DNA of 64,000 nucleotides from Pseudoalteromonas piratica (GTDB lineage: Bacteria; Pseudomonadota; Gammaproteobacteria; Enterobacterales; Alteromonadaceae). The notes below the pieces were generated by a model, which was not told where the DNA came from, did not search any database, and saw only the letters and a list, made by a program, of their open reading frames with translations. Each line of letters starts with the position of its first letter. The stretch's first letter is position 1. The stretch is taken from assembly GCF_000788395.1 (NCBI RefSeq), contig NZ_CP009889.1, forward strand, positions 1,116,001 through 1,180,000, written 5' to 3'. Below are positions 24,362-33,220 of the stretch, one piece after another. Both the position numbers and the translations under genes were made by a program.

Positions 24362-26368
24362 TTGAGTAAGTTTGAGATTGGCGAATTTGCTGTCGATGTT
24401 ACCCGCTGTCAAATAGTATCACGGGAAGAATGCACAACCATCGAACCAAAAGTCATGGATGTTCTCAAAATACTTTATGAAAATAAGGGTGAAGTGGTTA
24501 GTCAAGAAACCATTTTTAACGCGGTTTGGCCACGCGCAACTTTTAGCCCAAGTTCCGTGCAAAGAAGTATCGCTATTCTTAGAAAAGCTTTAAAAGAAGA
24601 TGCCAAAAATCCAAGGTTTATTATTACGCATCCAAAACGTGGTTACAGCCTTAGCTTACCAACACCAATCACTAACCAAAGTAAAACGCCCCGATCACAT
24701 TGGCACCTTTTCACCTTTGCTTTGATAACATTGATTGTCGCGGGTGTTGGTTTGTTAAGCACACACTCAACCTCTGTGCAAACTGAGTTCAACTTGCTAA
24801 GACCGATTAATTCACTCGAAAGTAATGAATTTAGCTTTGTACTTTCGCCCTCTGGTGAGCACATTGCGTTTATTCGTGAAATTGACAATAAGCAAAGTAT
24901 TTGGCTTAAAAACTTAGCAACAGGCGAAGAAGTTGTATTGCTTCAAGACCAGGTGTATACGCAACTTGGCTGGCACCCACTTGGCAATGCCCTTGCATTT
25001 GTAACCAATCAAGAAAACACCCAACAACTTGGCTATGTGACATTCGACCCAATCACCCTAGCACCGTTAGAACGCACTCAAGTGATGTCCTTTACCGAGC
25101 ACCGCGTTTCAAGCCACAACCTCGCTTGGGCAGATAACCATAAAATTTACTTTGTTGAGCGACATCTTAAAAATAATGACACCCAACTAAGTACCATTGA
25201 TTTAACCACTAAACAAAAACAGGTTATTTATTCAAGCCAAGGGCAAGATTGGCTGTTAGTCCATGCTTTATCACCTGATCAAAACACCATAGCGCTCGGA
25301 TTTGAGGCTGGACAAAACAACTATCGCATTGACTTAATCAACCTAACGACCAATCAAGTATCAACGCTTGCAACCATTGATGATGGTTTAAGTGGGCTTA
25401 GTTGGCATCCCAATGGCGAGCACTTACTGCTTAGTAAACGCCATCAATTGCTTACCGTTTCTTTAGCTGGTGAGATCAATCACATTGCATTTAACAATTT
25501 TAAAATCGTAAGAGACGCTCAGTACAATAAACTTGGTGATGAAATACTGCTAGAACAAGTCGCAGTTGATGTGGATATTATTGCTGCAAAGCGTGATGCG
25601 TTGAATACCTTTGAGACCTTAGTGAACACGTCATCTATTGATTTTTTACCAGTCTACTCGCCCGCTGGTGATAAGTTTGTGTTTGAGTCTCACCGGTTTG
25701 GCCAAAAGCAATTGTTTTTGTACTTCAACAACCAACAAACCCTGTTATTTGATAATCCAAATAACCATGAGTTATTTGGTGTGGTATGGAACAAGCAAGG
25801 AGACAAAATTTTCACCGCGAGCAAAGACACCGTATTTCGCATTGACATCAATACGCGCAACGTTGAAACCATTACTAATCCGCACCATTCATTTTATTTA
25901 CGAGACGTGTTTAGTGACAACACACAACTACTTGTTTCTTACCGAGACAACAGTGGCACCACCCATCACCCTGCGATATTTAACTTAGAAACAGGTAGCT
26001 TAACGCCATTCCAAGCTGATGGTAAGAAGTTAAGTTGTTCGGCATTAAGTCTCGATCAGCATGACAGAATCTACTTCTCAAATGGGCAAACGGTTTACAG
26101 GGTGAACAATGGTGAGTTTGATGCGCTTTGGCAATCGGCTAGCAAGGACATCATTGGCTTGACAGTAAATAAAGACACCCTTCATGTTACCCATGAATCA
26201 AACGGAGAATATCACCTCAGTGAGCACAACATTCTCACCGAGAAAACCAGCCGTGTAAAAATTGGCGACAATAAAGGGAAAATGTTGATAAACGCGTCAC
26301 CTCATTACGAAACATTTTTATATTTAACCGAGCCAAAACGTAAGAAGTCACTGGTTCGTTTGTTATAA
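24362..26368 (+). CDS. CadC/ToxR-like membrane-anchored winged-helix regulator with beta-propeller sensor
   Basis: The 668-aa protein has an OmpR-type winged helix at residues 1-100 (IEPKVMDVLKILYENKGEVV, then FIITHPKRGYSLSLP). A single membrane helix follows at about 112-132 (LFTFALITLIVAGVGLL), then a large periplasmic region of WD40/PD40-like blades with repeated phrases such as LSPSGEHIAFIRE, WHPLGNALAFV and SWHPNGEHLLLS. One-component regulators of this form bind DNA from the membrane and sense periplasmic signals. The TTG start at 24362 has GGAG five bases upstream. It faces the spermidine-synthase-like gene across 129 bases and may control it. The signal is unknown. Confidence 0.9.
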   Translation: MSKFEIGEFAVDVTRCQIVSREECTTIEPKVMDVLKILYENKGEVVSQETIFNAVWPRATFSPSSVQRSIAILRKALKEDAKNPRFIITHPKRGYSLSLPTPITNQSKTPRSHWHLFTFALITLIVAGVGLLSTHSTSVQTEFNLLRPINSLESNEFSFVLSPSGEHIAFIREIDNKQSIWLKNLATGEEVVLLQDQVYTQLGWHPLGNALAFVTNQENTQQLGYVTFDPITLAPLERTQVMSFTEHRVSSHNLAWADNHKIYFVERHLKNNDTQLSTIDLTTKQKQVIYSSQGQDWLLVHALSPDQNTIALGFEAGQNNYRIDLINLTTNQVSTLATIDDGLSGLSWHPNGEHLLLSKRHQLLTVSLAGEINHIAFNNFKIVRDAQYNKLGDEILLEQVAVDVDIIAAKRDALNTFETLVNTSSIDFLPVYSPAGDKFVFESHRFGQKQLFLYFNNQQTLLFDNPNNHELFGVVWNKQGDKIFTASKDTVFRIDINTRNVETITNPHHSFYLRDVFSDNTQLLVSYRDNSGTTHHPAIFNLETGSLTPFQADGKKLSCSALSLDQHDRIYFSNGQTVYRVNNGEFDALWQSASKDIIGLTVNKDTLHVTHESNGEYHLSEHNILTEKTSRVKIGDNKGKMLINASPHYETFLYLTEPKRKKSLVRLL

Positions 26369-26385
26369 AGCTAAGCCACCTGTTA

Positions 26386-27129
26386 CTAACTGGCTAACCA
26401 CTTTTTAAACTCGCTAGTACGTGTTTTGCTGGTGATCAGAGGCTCGTTAATATGATTAAGATTTACTGCGAGCGTTTCTTTGCCATAGTTTTCAAATGAA
26501 GTTACAAAGTGAATATTCACAATATCACTACGATTCAGTCTGAAAAAGTGCTCGGGGTTAAGCTCGGCTTCAAGCTCGGTCATTGAATTGCCAGACAATA
26601 AGTGATGATTGCCTGCATTATCGTATGCCGAAAGTACACCAGAGGCAGCGCGAATACATACCACATCTTCTACATTTAAAATGCTTACGGCATTGGCGTG
26701 TTTTAGTAAAAAACGCGATTTATAGCGCTTTGTACTTTGATTTTGGATTAGCTGCTTGGTTTGAGTTAAATTTGCTTTTAACGACTCATAATTTGTCATT
26801 GCGCTTGTAAAGCGCTTATAGGTAAAGGGCTTTAATAAATACGCGATACCTTGGTTATCGAAAGCCTGGGTCCAAAACGCGTTATACGAGGTCGTAAAAA
26901 TAACAGGGCAAGGTAAATCAATTTCTTCAAAGGCGTTAAATACTTGGCCATCGAGCAATTCAATGTCAGAAAAAATCAGGTCAACTTCAGGTTCAGTTTG
27001 AAAAAACGCAATGACATCGGCAACCTTGTCGCATATTTTTAGCACATTAGCATTGGCATCAAAGCGCGTGACGTAATTAACCAGTTTTTCCGCCGCCAGC
27101 GGCTCGTCTTCAATAATGACAATATTCAT
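26386..27129 (-). CDS. LytTR-family response regulator
   Basis: This 247-aa regulator has a receiver domain (residues 1-120; D55 in LIFSDIELLDG, Lys in AYLLKPF) and a C-terminal LytTR DNA-binding domain (about 150-245: SRFLLKHANAVSILNVEDVVCIRAASG, ending HFFRLNRSDIVNI). I chose the ATG at 27129, which has GGAG ten bases upstream; an upstream in-frame start at 27168 would overlap the kinase stop. It starts six bases after the kinase gene, so they form a pair. LytTR proteins bind direct repeats spaced about two helical turns, and such repeats lie at 28974-29006. Confidence 0.93.
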   Translation of the reverse strand: MNIVIIEDEPLAAEKLVNYVTRFDANANVLKICDKVADVIAFFQTEPEVDLIFSDIELLDGQVFNAFEEIDLPCPVIFTTSYNAFWTQAFDNQGIAYLLKPFTYKRFTSAMTNYESLKANLTQTKQLIQNQSTKRYKSRFLLKHANAVSILNVEDVVCIRAASGVLSAYDNAGNHHLLSGNSMTELEAELNPEHFFRLNRSDIVNIHFVTSFENYGKETLAVNLNHINEPLITSKTRTSEFKKWLAS

Positions 27130-27134
27130 GCTAC

Positions 27135-28133
27135 TTAAACTCCAAGAGGCAATGTGAGTGAAAAACAACCGTTTCTTTCATCTACTAAAATTGATTGGTT
27201 AAAAATGGCTTGGCACTGGGCATTTAAATGCGTCAAACCGATTTTGCTCGAGTGTGCTTTAAATTCTTTTAAGCGAAGCGGGTTTGTAATTACGATGCAA
27301 TCACTTTGGATATCTATCGTGATCTCAAGCGGGTTATCGCTACTCGCTGCATTATGTTTTACCACATTTTCAATGGCAAGTTGCAGTGCGCACGGAATAA
27401 TTTCTGCTGTATTTCTCCCCTCGCCTTGTGTCACATTGAGCGTGTAAGCACCATTAAAGCGCGTATTGATAAGTGCCATATAATGGTTAGCAAACGCCAA
27501 TTCATGGCTAAGTGGCACTAAATTTTTTGATTTATGTTCAAGAATATAACGATAAATATCACTGAACTGGGCTAAATATTCTTCTGCCTCATCGGGATCT
27601 TTCACAATTAAGGCCGACAATACATTTAAGTTATTAAATAAAAAATGTGGGTCGATATGTTGTTGCAGGGTTTTTACTTGGCTATCGAGTAACGCTTTTT
27701 CTTTTTTAGCCAATATTAACTGCTGCCCTTGTAACCGAGTAACCAACTCAAAAGCCAGCGAATACGCGCCTATTAAAGCATGTAATAACGCGTTCATGCC
27801 AAGCGTTGCAATCATATGCATCGTATCGATTTTTTGAATACCAATAACAGTTTCAAGCGCTAAAACAAGGGCTGTAACTAAGCTACTAAACACTAAGTTG
27901 CTGGCAAAAAACACCTTAGCAATATGCATGGTTATTGAGCTATTACCTTGTTTGATAACATGGTAAATCTTGAGGGTTAACCATTGCGCAATCACGCACT
28001 GTAAAAAAATCCAAAAAGGGGCATCTAAATGAATATTAAGATTTTGCCCTTTGGGTGTTGTTAATAGTGCTGCATAAAGCACTATTAACAACGAAAATAC
28101 AAATAGAACCAGATAGTTAATTGCCTTTGGCAC
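27135..28133 (-). CDS. LytS/YehU-type sensor histidine kinase
   Basis: The 332-aa kinase has four membrane helices in its first 150 residues (starting INYLVLFVFSLLIVLY) and a His_kinase domain (PF06580) with the phosphorylation site in QHIDPHFLFNNLNVLSALI. A HATPase core follows with CALQLAIENVVKHN as the N-box. No periplasmic sensor domain is visible, so it may read the membrane or a partner protein. I prefer the GTG at 28133, with AGGA eight bases upstream. A longer start at 28199 would overlap the preceding gene by 47 bases. It lies between an unknown membrane-anchored protein and its LytTR regulator in a three-gene operon. Confidence 0.9.
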   Translation of the reverse strand: MPKAINYLVLFVFSLLIVLYAALLTTPKGQNLNIHLDAPFWIFLQCVIAQWLTLKIYHVIKQGNSSITMHIAKVFFASNLVFSSLVTALVLALETVIGIQKIDTMHMIATLGMNALLHALIGAYSLAFELVTRLQGQQLILAKKEKALLDSQVKTLQQHIDPHFLFNNLNVLSALIVKDPDEAEEYLAQFSDIYRYILEHKSKNLVPLSHELAFANHYMALINTRFNGAYTLNVTQGEGRNTAEIIPCALQLAIENVVKHNAASSDNPLEITIDIQSDCIVITNPLRLKEFKAHSSKIGLTHLNAQCQAIFNQSILVDERNGCFSLTLPLGV

Positions 28134-28152
28134 GCGCGTATTCCTATTTTTA

Positions 28153-28887
28153 TTATTCGGCTGTTTCTGGAAGACGCATAATAACCTTTCCATTGGCATC
28201 TAAAAACTCTAGTTTGGCTTCACCGTCTTTGGTAACCACCATTTGAATGCGTTTTTTGCCATCCGCATCATTTAATTGCAGGCGAGAATCACCATTTAGC
28301 GTACCGTAAAATGCGCGGCGTGCACCAAGCAATTTATTATCAACTAAGTATTTTTCAATCTCATTCATGGTTTTTGTATCACCCGCTTTTTGCGCCTCAA
28401 TAAAGCGGTTGGTCATGTCAAAGTCCATCGAGGTGTTTGGTCTATCCATCACGGTTAAGCCTGTGATCATGTAATCATCCATTTCGATGTGTTGCATCAT
28501 TAAAGTTTGATCTTGGTTGTAACGGTCAAATGACATGTGCAAACCGTGATTTACTTTGTCATTTACCTTTTCGCCGCGAAACACAAAGCCACCGTTTTCT
28601 GTGCCTTCATCGTTATAGAAGATCATACCTGGGCGCGGTGAATTGTGTTTAAACACTTCTTTACCTTGCTTAATGGCACCTGGCGATTTATCTGAGTTAG
28701 CGAGTACCATGCGGTTATAGCCATTTTTTTCTACAATGTTTAAGCGCTCGACACTAATTTCTTCAAATTCAGCTACCGATGGCTTGGCAAGACCAACATA
28801 GCCCGCGAGTGACACTAAGCCAATGGTAAGTGCTGCGTTAATGCGTTTTTGTACAGTCAGTTGTTTTTCTACGTTGTTGTTATTCAT
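28153..28887 (-). CDS. Conserved hypothetical membrane-anchored periplasmic protein, first gene of LytS/LytTR operon
   Basis: The 244-aa protein has one N-terminal membrane helix at about residues 15-34 (INAALTIGLVSLAGYVGLA) and a hydrophilic periplasmic domain. The start of that domain, FEEISVERLNIVEKNGYNRMVLANSDKSPG, and the C-terminal GDSRLQLNDADGKKRIQMVV, read as repeated short beta-hairpins of the form (N/D)xxGxxR(M/I)xxV. I have seen such strand repeats in uncharacterised bacterial proteins but recognise no named family. Lying first in an operon with a kinase and a regulator, it may be the signal receptor of the pathway or a target. Direct-repeat regulator sites lie about 90 bases upstream. 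Confidence 0.75.
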   Translation of the reverse strand: MNNNNVEKQLTVQKRINAALTIGLVSLAGYVGLAKPSVAEFEEISVERLNIVEKNGYNRMVLANSDKSPGAIKQGKEVFKHNSPRPGMIFYNDEGTENGGFVFRGEKVNDKVNHGLHMSFDRYNQDQTLMMQHIEMDDYMITGLTVMDRPNTSMDFDMTNRFIEAQKAGDTKTMNEIEKYLVDNKLLGARRAFYGTLNGDSRLQLNDADGKKRIQMVVTKDGEAKLEFLDANGKVIMRLPETAE

Positions 28888-28973
28888 TTTGTTATCTCTT
28901 TGCTAGTCGTTATGAGCTGATAGGGTCTAGACTAACCACAAAAACTTCGCGTTTTAATGTAAAAACAACCAGT

Positions 28974-29006
28974 GGGGGAAAAATAAGAATTAACAGGGGG
29001 AAAAAT
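28974..29006 (-). promoter_or_regulatory. Direct-repeat operator, probable LytTR binding sites
   Basis: GGGGGAAAAAT occurs at 28974-28984 and again at 28996-29006, exactly 22 bp apart (ATTTTTCCCCC on the coding strand). Two 9-11 bp direct repeats about 21-22 bp apart is the known form of LytTR sites. They lie 87-119 bases upstream of the operon's first ATG. Confidence 0.6.
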
Positions 29007-29079
29007 CAAATAAATGATTTTCCCACCCATAAATACTGAAAATAACGATGAATAAAGAAAGATTGAGGGTTAAAACATG

Positions 29080-29769
29080 TTAATTAATATAAATAATCAA
29101 GAATTCACAGTTTAAAATATGCTTTTTTGCTAGTTGTTGCATCGGTTTATACACATCTGCGGGGCGGGGTCCTAAATGCGTTTCTTTTTCTTGCTTAACT
29201 AGCTTAAATGTTTGATTTATTGTTCTAAAATCAACTGATAGTTGATTATTCTCAAACAACCACTGACCATTCAGAGTATCTATTTTATCACTGCCATCGC
29301 CAATTAGCTCGTACTCTAAAACCGCTTCGCCATCTTTGTTAAGCGCGAGTGTGCCGTCAGCCACATCGCAATACTGTGTGCGTAAATAAGGTGGCAGGTC
29401 AACTTGCCTCTCGGTACCTGGTTTTCGTATGTACAGACCTAAATGGGCTTTTGAATAATAATGATTGCCTTCACTAAAGCGAAATTCTCGCGATGTTTTA
29501 TGGCCGTTAGCAACAAGCCATTTATCAAGGTTCGCAATAACCTCTGGCTGATTAAACGAAGGGTTTAAGGCAAGCGATGCATTGGGAAAATTAGAAGGAA
29601 TTGATATGCTGCTTAGCACTACATCTATTTTTTCATCAACCAATTGCTCACTCAGACTATTTTTAAGTGCTTCTATTTCGCTGTTCGAATACCCTTTTGT
29701 CACTAAATGCAGTTGTGTATTGGCACATGCAGTTAACAATAATAAAGATAAAAGTACTAAATATTTCAT
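29080..29769 (-). CDS. Putative outer-membrane or periplasmic lipoprotein of unknown function
   Basis: Residues 1-17 form a lipoprotein signal peptide with the lipobox LTAC (LLLLTACAN), so the mature 213-aa protein is lipid-anchored. The remainder has no motif I recognise; it is rich in short strands (CDVADGTLALNKDGEAVLEYELIG). I use the ATG at 29769, which has AGGA five bases upstream. A longer frame exists, but the extra residues lack a signal character. Two TACAnnTGTA operators lie 14-54 bases upstream, so it is probably controlled by a BlaI/CopY-type repressor. It is a single gene followed by the 3'-end region of the LytTR operon's control sites. Confidence 0.7.
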   Translation of the reverse strand: MKYLVLLSLLLLTACANTQLHLVTKGYSNSEIEALKNSLSEQLVDEKIDVVLSSISIPSNFPNASLALNPSFNQPEVIANLDKWLVANGHKTSREFRFSEGNHYYSKAHLGLYIRKPGTERQVDLPPYLRTQYCDVADGTLALNKDGEAVLEYELIGDGSDKIDTLNGQWLFENNQLSVDFRTINQTFKLVKQEKETHLGPRPADVYKPMQQLAKKHILNCEFLIIYIN

Positions 29770-29782
29770 ATACATCCTTTTA

Positions 29783-29823
29783 ATTACAAATGTAATCTTT
29801 AAATTTATAATTACATATGTAAT
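29783..29823 (-). promoter_or_regulatory. Tandem ATTACA-NN-TGTAAT operators
   Basis: ATTACAAATGTAAT (29783-29796) and ATTACATATGTAAT (29810-29823) are 14-bp inverted repeats with centres 27 bp apart, directly upstream of the lipoprotein gene. The core TACAnnTGTA is the recognition sequence of BlaI/MecI/CopY repressors; no such repressor is encoded in the window. Confidence 0.6.
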
Positions 29824-29894
29824 CTTATTATTCAAACCTTTTATTGAGCGCAAAATCACTCACTAGCGATACGATTGGATGTTCGTCAATAGTA

Positions 29895-30683
29895 CTATTT
29901 ATGTTGCGTCTTAATATACGCGTTAGGTGCCACGCCAAAATAATGCTTAAACGCAGTATTGAATGCCGAAACCGATTCAAATCCAAGTTGATGTGCAATA
30001 TCTTGCTGACGATACCCTGCTTCCAGTAACTCTACAGCTTTAAATGCTTTAAGCTTTTGCTTCCACTGTGAAAAGCCCATGTTCATTTGCTTATTGAACA
30101 AACGACTCAGGGTACGGCTTGAAGCACCTACTTTTTCACCCCATTGTTCAATGGTTAGTTTGTTTCCAGGATTGGCCAAAAGCTCGCTGATAATTGGCAT
30201 TAAACGCGCATCTTCACTTAGCGGCATCACAAAATTGGTTTCTTTAGCAAGCTCAATACGGTCAATAAACACATCGATAAAACGCTGAGTTTTATCATCT
30301 AACAGATAGTCATCTTGCCACGTGCAGATCTCTAAAATAAGGGCACGGAGTACACTGTCTACTTCAATTGATTTCGCAACATTGCCTAACCGTTTTGTGT
30401 ATTTTTCATCGATATAAACACTGCGAAATTTTCCGCCATAACGACAAAAACTTTCATGATCTAGTTTAGGTGGTAGCCAAAGTGCCTGTTGCGGTGGAAT
30501 GATAAATTTTCCCTCTGGCGTGAGAATTGTGAGTACCCCATTACTGGTATACGCTAACTGCCCCCACGTATGTTGGTGCGTTTTTACATGCTCCCAAGGC
30601 GGCATATTGGTCGCTCTTGGTAATACAGGCCTGCCAAGCGTTTTCTTTTTAAATCGTGATGGAGTTGATCGCCATTGGTTCAT
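29895..30683 (-). CDS. AraC-family transcriptional regulator
   Basis: The 262-aa regulator has an N-terminal cupin-like sensor domain (residues about 20-120; HVKTHQHTWGQLAYTSNGVL) and a C-terminal AraC DNA-binding domain with two helix-turn-helix motifs (LTIEQWGEKVGASSRTLSRLF and DIAHQLGFESVSAFNTAFK). The architecture matches regulators that control the adjacent drug or metabolite exporter. The gene faces a divergent MFS transporter at 30804 across about 120 bases, so it most likely regulates that transporter and itself. The inducer cannot be inferred. Confidence 0.92.
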   Translation of the reverse strand: MNQWRSTPSRFKKKTLGRPVLPRATNMPPWEHVKTHQHTWGQLAYTSNGVLTILTPEGKFIIPPQQALWLPPKLDHESFCRYGGKFRSVYIDEKYTKRLGNVAKSIEVDSVLRALILEICTWQDDYLLDDKTQRFIDVFIDRIELAKETNFVMPLSEDARLMPIISELLANPGNKLTIEQWGEKVGASSRTLSRLFNKQMNMGFSQWKQKLKAFKAVELLEAGYRQQDIAHQLGFESVSAFNTAFKHYFGVAPNAYIKTQHK

Positions 30684-30803
30684 TAATGAACATTTTCACT
30701 TTGTCTGATTGAGTAAATAGAATGTCATATATTCGATAACATGACAAAGCCTATCTGTTTTACAATTTTTGCGTTCTTACTCAACCCCGACAGGAGCGTC
30801 ACT

Positions 30804-31982
30804 TTGCTTAACGTTATTAAATCATATAAGCCCAGCCCATTTAGTTTTTTAGCTATTGCCGGTGCAGTAATGGCATTTACCTTTTCCGCATGGAATGCAC
30901 TGTTAAACAACTTTGCGATTGAAGCAGCAAACTTTAATGGCGCCAACATTGGTATGTTGCAATCACTTCGCGAAATACCAGGCTTTCTCGCCTTTACGGC
31001 TGTCTTTGTTTTATTAGTACTAAAAGAGCAAACATTTGCTCTTATTTCCCTTTCGTTACTGGTTATAGGGGTAGCATTGACAGGGCTTTTCCCTACTGTT
31101 TACGGTTTGTACGCAACCACTGTGCTAATGTCGGTTGGTTTTCACTATTATGAAACGATTAATCAATCACTTAGCTTGCAATGGTTTAGTAAAGACGAAG
31201 CGCCTGAAAAGCTTGGAAAACTTCTGTCTATCAAGTCGATTGCATCGCTGTGTGCATTTGCCATTATTTGGTTCTTTTTCTCTTTTTTAGCCACCTCATA
31301 TCAGTTTGTGTATTTATTTGTTGGCGGTATTGGCTTACTTGCCACTGTGTGGTTGTGGTTATCTCACCCTTCATTTCAACAACACACCTCGCAGCATAAA
31401 AAGCTGATTTTTAGAAAAGAGTATACCCTCTTCTACTTACTGACATTTTTCTCAGGTGCACGTCGTCAAATCTTTATGGTGTTTGCTGGATTCTTAATGG
31501 TCGAAAAGTTTGGTTATGGCGTTGCTGAAATCTCAGCGTTATATATGCTCAACCACTTAATTAATATTTTTATTGCACCTAAAATTGGCAAAATGATCGG
31601 TAAAATCGGTGAACAGCGCGCATTATCAATCGAATATATAGGATTAATTTTTGTATTTATTGGTTATGCTATTGTCGAAAGTGCAACCGGCGCTGCTGTG
31701 TTATATGTGATTGATCACATCTTCTTTGCAATGGCAATTGCTATAAAAACCTATTTCCAGAAAATCGCTCGACCTGAAGATATTGCCGCAACAGCTGGAG
31801 TAAGTTTCACTATCAACCATATAGCTGCAGTCATTATTCCTGCCAGCTTTGGCTTAGTGTGGCTTTACGATAATTCATTAGTATTTTATTTTGGTGCTGT
31901 GCTTGCGTTTTGTTCACTGGTATTAAGTCAGTTTATTAACCCACATTTGGCAAAACAGCGTTTAGCAAATAACCCCGCTTAA
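30804..31982 (+). CDS. MFS transporter
   Basis: The 392-aa protein has 12 predicted membrane helices arranged as 6+6, with a cytoplasmic loop near residues 195-215. It lacks sugar-transporter signatures and resembles small exporters. I chose TTG at 30804 because AGGAG lies seven bases upstream; an ATG at 30741 is in frame but has no ribosome site and would add a charged extension. It diverges from the AraC regulator at 30683, which probably controls it. Substrate unknown. Confidence 0.85.
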   Translation: MLNVIKSYKPSPFSFLAIAGAVMAFTFSAWNALLNNFAIEAANFNGANIGMLQSLREIPGFLAFTAVFVLLVLKEQTFALISLSLLVIGVALTGLFPTVYGLYATTVLMSVGFHYYETINQSLSLQWFSKDEAPEKLGKLLSIKSIASLCAFAIIWFFFSFLATSYQFVYLFVGGIGLLATVWLWLSHPSFQQHTSQHKKLIFRKEYTLFYLLTFFSGARRQIFMVFAGFLMVEKFGYGVAEISALYMLNHLINIFIAPKIGKMIGKIGEQRALSIEYIGLIFVFIGYAIVESATGAAVLYVIDHIFFAMAIAIKTYFQKIARPEDIAATAGVSFTINHIAAVIIPASFGLVWLYDNSLVFYFGAVLAFCSLVLSQFINPHLAKQRLANNPA

Positions 31983-31987
31983 CTAAA

Positions 31988-32006
31988 AGGGCTATTTAGT
32001 AGCCCT
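31988..32006 (+). terminator. Hairpin after MFS gene
   Basis: AGGGCTA (31988-31994) pairs with TAGCCCT (32000-32006), five-base loop, seven bases after the stop. The T-run is lacking, so termination is likely but weak. Confidence 0.45.
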
Positions 32007-32211
32007 ACTCATGCTTCTATGCCAGCTCAGCCTTTATTGCAATAAACGCATCAACAACCTAGTCGGAAGCGTTCAAATTATAATCAACACAAACTTTAGT
32101 ATTAGAAATAGTAGCTAATGTATCAATTTGTAAACAGCAGGCATATTTGTCCTTTTAAACTGGTCTGAACACTATTATATTGCGCAAAAATTAATCACCC
32201 TGGATTTTATT

Positions 32212-33174
32212 ATGACAACGTTAAAATCGATTATTCTTGCGGTAATTTGCTTAAGTGCAAATGGTGTTTTAGCAAAAACCACATTAACTAAACAAAATAA
32301 CAGCCAGGGTTGGGCTTATGTAAATTATGTAGTGGATGCATCAGGAAATATCACCAGTATTGATATATTAGATCAGTCTGAGTTTAGTGATGTATCAAAA
32401 AACCTAACAAAAAAAATTGAGAAACAACTACGTAAACAACCACCAAAAAATCTAAGCAATACGGTGTTTATCTCAGCAAATAATTCAGCAAACACTCGTG
32501 CAAGCAAATCATTTTATAACGCCTATGGGCAAATTGAACAAAGTATTACATCAAGCTCTTTAACACAGCTTAAAACAGCAATTGCTAACCAGTTAAAGCC
32601 GCTAGCGAAAACAGACGCAGAGCAAGCGCTCTATTACTGGATTAAGAGCCGCGCTTTTTACAAACACCGCGCATGGACAGATTATGACGTTGCGATGATG
32701 GGCGTATTTAATACCGCTCAAAACTTACCCACAGAGCTTTCAGTAGCGGCATTAAAAAGTGCAATTAATTGGTTTAATCGTGATCAGAATTACCAAATGG
32801 CAAGTTTTGCATTAAATAAACTAGAAACTATTTTAAAGCAAAATGCGATTAATATTGATGAACTCCATGAGCAGTACGTTAACGACATTCAAAACGGTAT
32901 TGTTTCAAATAAAACTCAGGCGGCACAAAAGCAAATTGCCAGTGATGCGCCGTTTTTTAGAAAGGTGTTTTTATCAAATGGTGAAATTACCGTAAACACA
33001 GGTAACGTCTCGAATGCGCAGCTTCGTTGCGACGACAAAGTAGAAGACTTGAGCACCGCTAATAACACTATCGCCTTTTCTACTAAAGGTTTAAAAAACT
33101 GCCATGTACTCGTTAAAACCAATAGCGCTGCAAATGTAACGCTCGTACAAACAGGTAATATCAACTTAATTTAA
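32212..33174 (+). CDS. Secreted hypothetical protein with TonB_C-like N-terminal region
   Basis: The 320-aa protein has a signal peptide (residues 1-21, VLA/KT). Residues about 30-75 read GWAYVNYVVDASGNITSIDIL, which resembles the C-terminal domain of TonB (strand, Gly-Asn turn, strand), then a helical TPR-like region (DAEQALYYWIKSRAFYKH) and a C-terminal beta domain. I know no exact family. The mature protein should be periplasmic. Nothing in the neighbours shows its role: the MFS gene ends 229 bases earlier and the MerC gene converges. The TonB_C resemblance is weak and inferred by eye. Confidence 0.75.
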   Translation: MTTLKSIILAVICLSANGVLAKTTLTKQNNSQGWAYVNYVVDASGNITSIDILDQSEFSDVSKNLTKKIEKQLRKQPPKNLSNTVFISANNSANTRASKSFYNAYGQIEQSITSSSLTQLKTAIANQLKPLAKTDAEQALYYWIKSRAFYKHRAWTDYDVAMMGVFNTAQNLPTELSVAALKSAINWFNRDQNYQMASFALNKLETILKQNAINIDELHEQYVNDIQNGIVSNKTQAAQKQIASDAPFFRKVFLSNGEITVNTGNVSNAQLRCDDKVEDLSTANNTIAFSTKGLKNCHVLVKTNSAANVTLVQTGNINLI

Positions 33175-33186
33175 CGCAGTTTCAAT

Positions 33187-33211
33187 AGCCCTAACACACG
33201 TTGGGGCTTTG
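33187..33211 (+). terminator. Terminator between secreted protein and MerC-like gene
   Basis: AGCCCTAAC (33187-33195) pairs with GTTGGGGCT (33200-33208, one G-U) around a four-base ACAC loop, followed by TTG. It can serve both convergent genes. Confidence 0.6.
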
Positions 33212-33220
33212 AATTAGACA

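Noticed and set aside
26386..27168. Longer start of the LytTR regulator
   Set aside because: Residues added before MNIVIIEDEP do not belong to a receiver domain and overlap the kinase gene.
30741..30803. Upstream ATG for the MFS gene
   Set aside because: No ribosome site at 30741; TTG at 30804 has AGGAG at ideal spacing.
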